From Bacillota bacterium (lineage in GTDB: Bacteria > Bacillota > Clostridia > Peptostreptococcales > Anaerovoracaceae), in NCBI GenBank assembly GCA_016302925.1, contig JAEDMR010000129.1, forward strand, positions 1 through 5,696: a DNA stretch of 5,696 bases, given 5' to 3'. Shown piece after piece: positions 1-4,370 of this stretch. Each line of letters starts with the position of its first letter. Within the stretch, counting starts at the first letter, position 1. The notes beneath the pieces were generated by a model. That model searched no databases and was not told the origin of the DNA. It saw only the letters and a list, made by a program, of their open reading frames with translations. The position numbers were made by a program, and so were the translations under genes.

Positions 1-1248
1 CTGTCCGCTTCGGTTGATAAACCGGTTGCTTCCGGATACCGGGCTGATTTCTTCCTGTGTTTCCATACCGGTGAGACCTGTGGTGCCGGAGGCACCGCTG
101 CCTGTCGGCATCCCATCCAGACCATAGCCTGCTCCGTAATCAGCTTTCGTCTCCAGTCCCAGAGAATTGGAAGGCTTCCTGCCGAACAGGCTGTCATCGC
201 TCATGTATTTCAGTATGCTGTTCTTTTTCTCCTGATTCAGAGGTTCCACCTGGCTTGGCGGGATATACTCTCTCTTGGGAATCTCCGGTGCTTCTGCCAG
301 AGGTTCCTCCTCCTGGAGATTGCCGGAGATGATAATCTCCGGCTGGGAAACAAGCCCTTCGCTGGAAGCAACCTCCGGTTCTCCGGAAGCTGGTCGGGTG
401 GATGGATTTTGGGAAGAAAGTTCCTCCTTTTCGTCCAGAACACTGCTGTTCAGCACTTTTTTCTGCCGCTTGGACGGGACTTTCCTCGGTGTCAGTTCTT
501 CCATGGCAACCTGAATGCCCTGTTCGTCTTCACTCATGTAGTCCAGATGGGCGTGCTCCTTCAGCAAACGACGTTCTTCCATTTTATCGCCGATTTTGGT
601 GATAAACCGGGAAACCGGTGTATTGATCAGAAGAAGCAGTGCAATCAGGGTCACGACCACAGCGAAAATCCAGCATCCGGATACTCCGAACCATTTAATC
701 AGGAAGGAAGCGGAGATCATACCGATGAAACCTCCGCTTGTCAGATACACGCCGGTGGTATAAAAGGCTTTCATCGCCTGCCAGCTCAGATCCAGCTTCT
801 GTACATCGATAAAACGGATGGAATTCATGATGGTCATCATCAACAGAATCAGAAAAATCAGAGCACCCGATTTCAGGGAAATATGTACTGTTTTTTTTGC
901 AAACAGGAGCACACCGTACAGAATGATATAGAACGGGAAAATATATGCGATATAGCCCAAAATTCCTTTCAGACCGCTTCCTATCAATAAGCCGAACTGT
1001 CCGGCTCCTCCGGAAAAGGTGGCAATGATAAGAAAAATGCCGACGGCAATGGCGATAATAGCCCAGATTTCATCTATGACCCGTTTGTCAGCCTTTCTCT
1101 CTGCCTGTATTTCCTGTACACGAGCCCTTGCTTTGGACTCTGTCCCCTTCTTTGCACGGGTTCCTGCGCCGCCGCCGGATTTTCCGCCCTCTGTGCTTTT
1201 GTTCTTCGATCCGGGCGGTCTGCCCGGCTTTTTCTTTGTTTCTGCCAT
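1..1248 (-). CDS. ftsK: DNA translocase FtsK/SpoIIIE, N-terminal part (cut by left edge)
   Basis: The frame is open from an ATG at 1248 to base 1, giving 416 residues and no stop in the window. Family members are septal membrane ATPases that pump chromosomal DNA through the division or sporulation septum. Visible parts in order: a basic Gly/Lys-rich cytoplasmic N-terminus (residues 1-60) with an AT-hook-like KPGRPPGSKNK at 7-17; hydrophobic segments at about 61-78, 97-117, 128-141, 166-186 and 192-209, matching the FtsK 4TM membrane module; then a charged, Pro/Ser/Glu-rich and finally Gly-rich linker (about 218-416). The alpha, beta (Walker A/B) and gamma DNA-reading domains would lie beyond the left edge and are not seen. 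The start is supported by GGAGG nine bases upstream and by the uppP stop 16 bases away, which suggests translation from the same message. Whether it is the vegetative FtsK or sporulation SpoIIIE cannot be told from this end. Confidence 0.9.
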   Translation of the reverse strand, partial: MAETKKKPGRPPGSKNKSTEGGKSGGGAGTRAKKGTESKARARVQEIQAERKADKRVIDEIWAIIAIAVGIFLIIATFSGGAGQFGLLIGSGLKGILGYIAYIFPFYIILYGVLLFAKKTVHISLKSGALIFLILLMMTIMNSIRFIDVQKLDLSWQAMKAFYTTGVYLTSGGFIGMISASFLIKWFGVSGCWIFAVVVTLIALLLLINTPVSRFITKIGDKMEERRLLKEHAHLDYMSEDEQGIQVAMEELTPRKVPSKRQKKVLNSSVLDEKEELSSQNPSTRPASGEPEVASSEGLVSQPEIIISGNLQEEEPLAEAPEIPKREYIPPSQVEPLNQEKKNSILKYMSDDSLFGRKPSNSLGLETKADYGAGYGLDGMPTGSGASGTTGLTGMETQEEISPVSGSNRFINRSGQ

Positions 1249-1257
1249 GAATCATAT

Positions 1258-1262
1258 CCTCC
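1258..1262 (-). promoter_or_regulatory. Ribosome binding site of ftsK
   Basis: On the minus strand GGAGG lies nine bases before the ATG at 1248, within the 16-base gap after the uppP stop. A second ATG sits between them (at 1257-1255) but is out of frame with the FtsK reading and too close to the GGAGG, so 1248 is the better start. Confidence 0.8.
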
Positions 1263-1264
1263 GG

Positions 1265-2122
1265 TTACATACCTGCAATCCCGAGCATAGGTCCGAAAAT
1301 GCCAAGCAGTACTACGAAGGCACCTACAACCCATACATAATAGGAAAAATAACTCAATTTCTTATCCGATACAATTTTAATCATGGACTTGATTGCCACC
1401 AGACCGGATACTGCTGCCACCAACATACCCACAATGACAGGGCCTGCTTCTGCGGCAGTAACACCTGCTTCAATGGCATCCGGCAGTTCCAACACGGCTG
1501 ACCCAAGAATGGACGGAATGGAAATCAGAAATACGAACTTCACTGCGAATTTCCGATCCAGATTACAGATCAGACTGCCGAACAGGGTGGAACCGGACCG
1601 GGAAATGCCTGGACAGATAGCGATCCCCTGCACTAACCCGATGAAAAATGCATTGCGGAAGTTCATCTTCTCCAGTCCCCTGCTGGAACTTCCCATCCGT
1701 TCTGCCATGACTAGGAGAAAGCCTGTGATAATCAGACCGATACCAATCGGAACAATGGATGTGTACAGAGAATCGAAGAAATCCCCGCCCAATACACCGA
1801 TAATGCCCGTCGGAATCGTCGCTATGATAATCAGCACGCCAAGCTTTCTTACCGGCCGCTCCTCCAGGCGAAGACCTTTTCCGGTGCAAAGATCCTTTAT
1901 GGTCAGGCAGAGTTCCACAATCAGCTCCCAGATATCCTTCCAGTACACGATGAACACCGAAATCAGTGTTCCCACATGAAGCATGACAGCAAACAGCAGC
2001 ACTTTATTTTCATCGATACCGAAAAACTGCTGCAGCAGTGCCAGATGCCCGGAACTGCTGACAGGCAGAAATTCCGCCAGGCCCTGTACCAGGCCCAGAA
2101 TGACCGCTTCAAAATATGTCAT
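1265..2122 (-). CDS. uppP: Undecaprenyl-diphosphatase UppP (BacA family)
   Basis: This 285-residue integral membrane protein is of normal family length. UppP removes one phosphate from undecaprenyl pyrophosphate at the membrane, regenerating the lipid carrier used for peptidoglycan and other surface polymers; overexpression of the family gives bacitracin resistance. Both signature regions are intact. The first is Q13-G-L-A-E17 followed by FLPVSSSGH (18-26), giving the (E/Q)xxxE motif and the conserved histidine H26. The second is PGISRSGST (171-179) with the catalytic arginine R175. Hydrophobic segments lie at about 41-60, 95-112, 121-140, 158-170, 196-212, 226-246 and 262-282. The ATG at 2122 has GAAAGGA eight bases upstream. 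It lies 79 bases after asd and 16 before ftsK, all on the minus strand, so co-transcription is likely. The first glutamate of the E. coli motif is Gln here, an accepted family variant. Confidence 0.96.
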   Translation of the reverse strand: MTYFEAVILGLVQGLAEFLPVSSSGHLALLQQFFGIDENKVLLFAVMLHVGTLISVFIVYWKDIWELIVELCLTIKDLCTGKGLRLEERPVRKLGVLIIIATIPTGIIGVLGGDFFDSLYTSIVPIGIGLIITGFLLVMAERMGSSSRGLEKMNFRNAFFIGLVQGIAICPGISRSGSTLFGSLICNLDRKFAVKFVFLISIPSILGSAVLELPDAIEAGVTAAEAGPVIVGMLVAAVSGLVAIKSMIKIVSDKKLSYFSYYVWVVGAFVVLLGIFGPMLGIAGM

Positions 2123-2130
2123 AATCTCTT

Positions 2131-2137
2131 TCCTTTC
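2131..2137 (-). promoter_or_regulatory. Ribosome binding site of uppP
   Basis: GAAAGGA on the minus strand ends eight bases before the ATG at 2122. It sits downstream of the asd-uppP stem-loop and is not part of the stem, so the hairpin as drawn would not hide it. Confidence 0.75.
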
Positions 2138-2152
2138 TACGCACAGAATGGC

Positions 2153-2196
2153 AGGCGGCAGAAATGAGGCCCTGCACAGGACTCCGTCTGCCGCCT
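2153..2196 (-). other. Stem-loop between asd and uppP (10-bp perfect stem, no U-tract)
   Basis: AGGCGGCAGA (2153-2162) and TCTGCCGCCT (2187-2196) are exact reverse complements separated by 24 bases. The loop can pair further on the minus strand (GAG with CTC, CCT with AGG). The stem begins five bases after the asd stop. In the direction of transcription no run of T follows, so it does not fit a canonical intrinsic terminator. An mRNA-processing or stability element, or a partial attenuator that lowers uppP-ftsK expression, is plausible but unproven. Confidence 0.6.
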
Positions 2197-2201
2197 TCCT
2201 G

Positions 2202-3293
2202 TTATTTCTTTGTAATATACCCTTTGGCTTTCAGGGTCTCCGCACAGAGAATGGCGCCGCCGGCAGCCCCTCTGATGGTATTATGCGAAAGTCCGACAAA
2301 TTTATAATCATATACGGTATCTTCTCTGAGACGACCGATGGAGATGCCCATTCCCTTATCTCTCTCCACGTCAGCCTTTACCTGCGGACGGTTATCTTCT
2401 TCAAAGTACTTGATGAACTGTTCCGGTGCCATCGGAAGTTTTTCGTCCTGCGGGAAGCCTCTGTAGCTTTCCAGCTTTTCAATGAGCTGCTCCTTCGTCG
2501 GTTTCTTTCTGAACTTTACGAAAGCGGCTGCAGTATGACCGTTCAGTACCGGCACGCGGAGACACTGGCAGGTGATGACAGGCTCTTCTGCCTTAACGAT
2601 CACACCGGCTTCTTCATCCACATGACCCCAGATCCGCAGCGGTTCTTGTTCACTCTTTTCTTCCTCTCCGCCTATGTACGGGATGATATTCTCCACCATT
2701 TCCGGCCATGCCTTGAAGTCCTTGCCTGCGCCGGAAATCGCCTGATATGTGGTAATCACGCACTCGTATGGTTCGAATTCCTTCCAGGCGTTCAGTGCAG
2801 GCACATAGCTCTGGATGGAACAATTCGGCTTCACAGCGATGAAGCCGCGGGTGGTGCCCAGACGCTTCTTCTGCGCTTCGATGACATGGAAATGCTCCGG
2901 ATTGATTTCAGGAATGACCATCGGCACGTCCGGTGTCCAGCGATGTGCACTGTTATTGGATACCACCGGAGTTTCCGTCTTCGCGTAAGCTTCTTCGATG
3001 GCTTTGATTTCTTCTTTCGTCATATCTACGGCGCTGAAAACGAAGTCAACGGTTGCGGCAACCTTCTCCACATCATTGACATTCATAACACGGATGCCCT
3101 TTACTGCTTCCGGAATCGGTGTATCCATCTTCCATCTGCCCGCAACCGCTTCCTCATAGGTCTGACCTTCACTTCTTGCACTGGCAGCGATGGTCACAAC
3201 CTCAAACCATGGGTGATCTGCAAGCAATGAAATAAATCTCTGACCGACCATACCGGTTCCGCCCAGAATACCTACTCTTAATTTTTCTGACAT
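2202..3293 (-). CDS. asd: Aspartate-semialdehyde dehydrogenase, archaeal/fungal-like subtype
   Basis: This 363-residue cytosolic enzyme reduces L-aspartyl-4-phosphate with NADPH to L-aspartate-4-semialdehyde, the branch point to diaminopimelate/lysine and to threonine/methionine. The N-terminal Rossmann fold starts with GILGGTGMVGQRF (8-20), the NADP-binding glycine loop. The catalytic cysteine is C158 in KPNCSIQ (155-161), with Q184 in TYQAISGAG and the probable general-base histidine H253 in NGHTAA. C-terminal family blocks are NIIPYIGGEE (202-211), GRLRED (320-325) and LSHNTIRGAAGG (335-346). These blocks resemble yeast Hom2 and the Methanocaldococcus enzyme more than E. coli Asd, which differs around its catalytic GGNC motif. 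GAGGAG lies 11 bases before the ATG at 3293. It is divergent from dapA, which uses its product, and probably heads the asd-uppP-ftsK unit. All expected catalytic residues are present. Confidence 0.96.
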   Translation of the reverse strand: MSEKLRVGILGGTGMVGQRFISLLADHPWFEVVTIAASARSEGQTYEEAVAGRWKMDTPIPEAVKGIRVMNVNDVEKVAATVDFVFSAVDMTKEEIKAIEEAYAKTETPVVSNNSAHRWTPDVPMVIPEINPEHFHVIEAQKKRLGTTRGFIAVKPNCSIQSYVPALNAWKEFEPYECVITTYQAISGAGKDFKAWPEMVENIIPYIGGEEEKSEQEPLRIWGHVDEEAGVIVKAEEPVITCQCLRVPVLNGHTAAAFVKFRKKPTKEQLIEKLESYRGFPQDEKLPMAPEQFIKYFEEDNRPQVKADVERDKGMGISIGRLREDTVYDYKFVGLSHNTIRGAAGGAILCAETLKAKGYITKK

Positions 3294-3304
3294 CTCTTTT
3301 CAAG

Positions 3305-3310
3305 CTCCTC
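3305..3310 (-). promoter_or_regulatory. Ribosome binding site of asd
   Basis: GAGGAG on the minus strand ends 11 bases before the ATG at 3293, a slightly long spacing. An ATG further upstream (minus strand, near 3315-3317) is out of frame with asd and has no ribosome binding site of its own, so it does not challenge the 3293 start. Confidence 0.7.
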
Positions 3311-3341
3311 TCGTTCATAATCTTCGTGTCTTTAACAATTT

Positions 3342-3370
3342 ATTGTATCACTTTTCCATTGGTTTTTCAA
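3342..3370 (-). promoter_or_regulatory. SigA-like promoter of asd
   Basis: On the minus strand TTGAAA (3365-3370) and TACAAT (3342-3347) are separated by exactly 17 bases, each matching the consensus hexamer at five of six positions. TGA precedes the -10, giving a TGn extended -10. Transcription would begin near 3335, leaving a leader of roughly 40 bases. No riboswitch- or T-box-sized structure fits there. The -35 overlaps that of the divergent dapA promoter. Confidence 0.75.
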
Positions 3371-3378
3371 CAAAATCC
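3361..3378. repeat. Imperfect palindrome over both -35 boxes, possible operator
   Basis: GGTTTTTCAACAAAATCC has the symmetric form GG-n-TTTT-4n-AAAA-n-CC, with 12 of 18 positions symmetric. It covers the overlapping -35 hexamers of asd and dapA, where a bound regulator could affect both promoters. I do not recognise it as a known operator. AT-rich symmetry of this size can arise by chance. Confidence 0.3.
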
Positions 3379-3395
3379 ACTCATCGGAATATAAT
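3367..3395 (+). promoter_or_regulatory. SigA-like promoter of dapA
   Basis: A perfect TATAAT -10 at 3390-3395 is preceded, with a 17-base spacer, by TCAACA at 3367-3372, which matches TTGACA at four of six positions. The predicted start is near 3402, almost at the ribosome binding site, so the 5' leader would be only about 15 bases. That leaves no room for a lysine riboswitch. The -10 is convincing and the -35 is weak. Confidence 0.65.
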
Positions 3396-3401
3396 ATTTT
3401 G

Positions 3402-3412
3402 AAAGGTGGTGA
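3402..3412 (+). promoter_or_regulatory. Ribosome binding site that decides the dapA start
   Basis: AAAGGTGGTGA differs from the ideal AAAGGAGGTGA at one base and ends four bases before ATG 3417. The frame could be extended to a TTG at 3399, but that codon lies just upstream of this site and next to the predicted transcription start. Translation from ATG 3417 also gives the normal DapA N-terminus (MAIFTGTATALVTPF). Confidence 0.8.
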
Positions 3413-3416
3413 AACG

Positions 3417-4298
3417 ATGGCTATTTTTACTGGTACAGCAACCGCACTGGTGACTCCCTTCCGGGGCGGAAAAATTGATTACGTGACAATGGGCAAACTG
3501 GTGGAATGGCAGATCAAAGAAGGTGTAGACGCACTGGTGGTCTGCGGCACCACAGGAGAAGCCTCTACCCTTTCCGGAAAAGAACGCGTCCAGCTGACCC
3601 GGTTTGTGGCAGACCTGGTAAAAGGCAGAGTGCCGGTACTGGCCGGTACCGGCAGCAACAACACCCGCTTTACACTGGATCTGTCCAGAGAGGTTGAAGC
3701 TGCCGGAGCCGACGGGATTCTGGTAGTCACTCCATATTACAACAAATGTACGGAAAGCGGAATGATCGCCCATTACGAAAAAATTGCAGATAACGTAAGT
3801 GTTCCCATGATTCTTTATTCCGTCCCATCCAGAACCGGTGTCAACATTTCTCCATCCGTGGTGAAAGTCCTGAGCAGGCATCCGGGTATCGCCGGGATCA
3901 AGGAAGCCAGCGGAAACATGGGTCAGGTCTGCGCCATGGCTCAATACATCTGTGATGATTTTCAGATTTATGCCGGAAATGATGACCTGACCATACCGTT
4001 TCTTTCTCTGGGCGGAGCCGGCTGCATTTCCACTGTATCCAACTTGATACCGGGACGGTTCTCCTCCATGATCCGCAGCTGGCTGTCCGGAGACACCGCC
4101 GGCGCTGCCGCTGAACAGATTGCGATGAAACCGCTGATCGATGCGATTTTCACCGAGGTCAATCCGGTTCCTCTGAAAGCGGCTATGAGTATGATGGGAC
4201 TGTGCGAAATGGAATATCGCCTGCCTCTCTGCCCGCCGACGAATAAGACACAGTATCTGCTCTATGATACACTGAAAAAGAACGGTCTGGTGGAATAA
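3417..4298 (+). CDS. dapA: 4-hydroxy-tetrahydrodipicolinate synthase DapA
   Basis: This 293-residue (beta/alpha)8-barrel enzyme has the usual family length. It condenses pyruvate with L-aspartate-4-semialdehyde, the first committed step to diaminopimelate and lysine, in the cytoplasm. The Schiff-base lysine is K162 in GIKEASG. The catalytic triad equivalents are T46 (in GTTGE, 44-48), Y134 (in LYSVPSRTG) and Y108 (in TPYYN). R139 would bind the substrate carboxylate, and GNDD (187-190) closes the pyruvate site. The common YNVPSRTG block reads YSVPSRTG here (S135). Aligned by eye with E. coli DapA, the lysine-feedback residues H53, H56 and E84 become G54, R57 and F85, so strong lysine inhibition is unlikely (inference). 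It is divergent from asd, which supplies its substrate, and convergent with the amidohydrolase downstream. A lyase of the same superfamily, such as NanA, is less likely given the asd pairing and motifs. Confidence 0.95.
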   Translation: MAIFTGTATALVTPFRGGKIDYVTMGKLVEWQIKEGVDALVVCGTTGEASTLSGKERVQLTRFVADLVKGRVPVLAGTGSNNTRFTLDLSREVEAAGADGILVVTPYYNKCTESGMIAHYEKIADNVSVPMILYSVPSRTGVNISPSVVKVLSRHPGIAGIKEASGNMGQVCAMAQYICDDFQIYAGNDDLTIPFLSLGGAGCISTVSNLIPGRFSSMIRSWLSGDTAGAAAEQIAMKPLIDAIFTEVNPVPLKAAMSMMGLCEMEYRLPLCPPTNKTQYLLYDTLKKNGLVE

Positions 4299-4306
4299 GA
4301 TACATG

Positions 4307-4367
4307 AAAAAAGAAACAGGTGCTGCCGCCCTAACGGTGAAAGCTCGTTAATGCGACAACACCTGTT
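4307..4367 (-). terminator. Intrinsic terminator of the amidohydrolase gene, probably shared with dapA
   Basis: The arms 4315-4329 and 4353-4367 form a 15-bp stem on the minus-strand transcript, with two G-U pairs. A further TAACG/CGTTA pairing (4332-4336 with 4346-4350) caps it. On that strand the stem is followed at once by TTTCTTTTTT (4316-4307), a good U-tract, and it starts three bases after the stop at 4371. On the plus strand the same arms have two C-A mismatches and only a broken T-rich tail (about 4371-4384, inside the neighbouring gene). Termination of dapA here is therefore likely weaker. Confidence 0.85.
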
Positions 4368-4370
4368 CCG

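Noticed and set aside
409..1501. Plus-strand open frames of 193 and 160 codons within ftsK and uppP
   Set aside because: Their products are low-complexity, His/Gln/Asn- or Pro/Phe-rich, with no domain. Both lie opposite clear FtsK and UppP sequence.
1983..3230. A 415-codon open frame on the plus strand, antisense to asd and part of uppP
   Set aside because: It covers a gene with complete catalytic motifs on the other strand. Its translation is rich in Cys, His, Phe and Arg with no recognisable domain, and no convincing ribosome site was seen. It is a shadow of asd codon bias.
3399..3416. TTG at 3399 as an upstream start for dapA
   Set aside because: It would add six residues (MKGGET) made from the ribosome binding site itself, and it lies at or before the predicted transcription start. 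ATG 3417 has ideal spacing.
3294..3416. Lysine riboswitch or T-box in the asd/dapA intergenic region
   Set aside because: The region is 123 bases and is mostly taken by two promoters. The predicted leaders are about 40 and 15 bases, too short for either element, and no matching conserved blocks were seen.
3381..3944. A 187-codon minus-strand frame antisense to dapA, overlapping the promoter region
   Set aside because: The DapA frame has all family motifs. The antisense product is Cys/His/Phe-rich without a domain and reads into the dapA promoter.
4315..4367. The inverted repeat as an insertion-sequence end or recombination site
   Set aside because: There is no transposase, target-site duplication or second copy in the window. 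The position directly after a stop codon with an adjoining U-tract fits a terminator.
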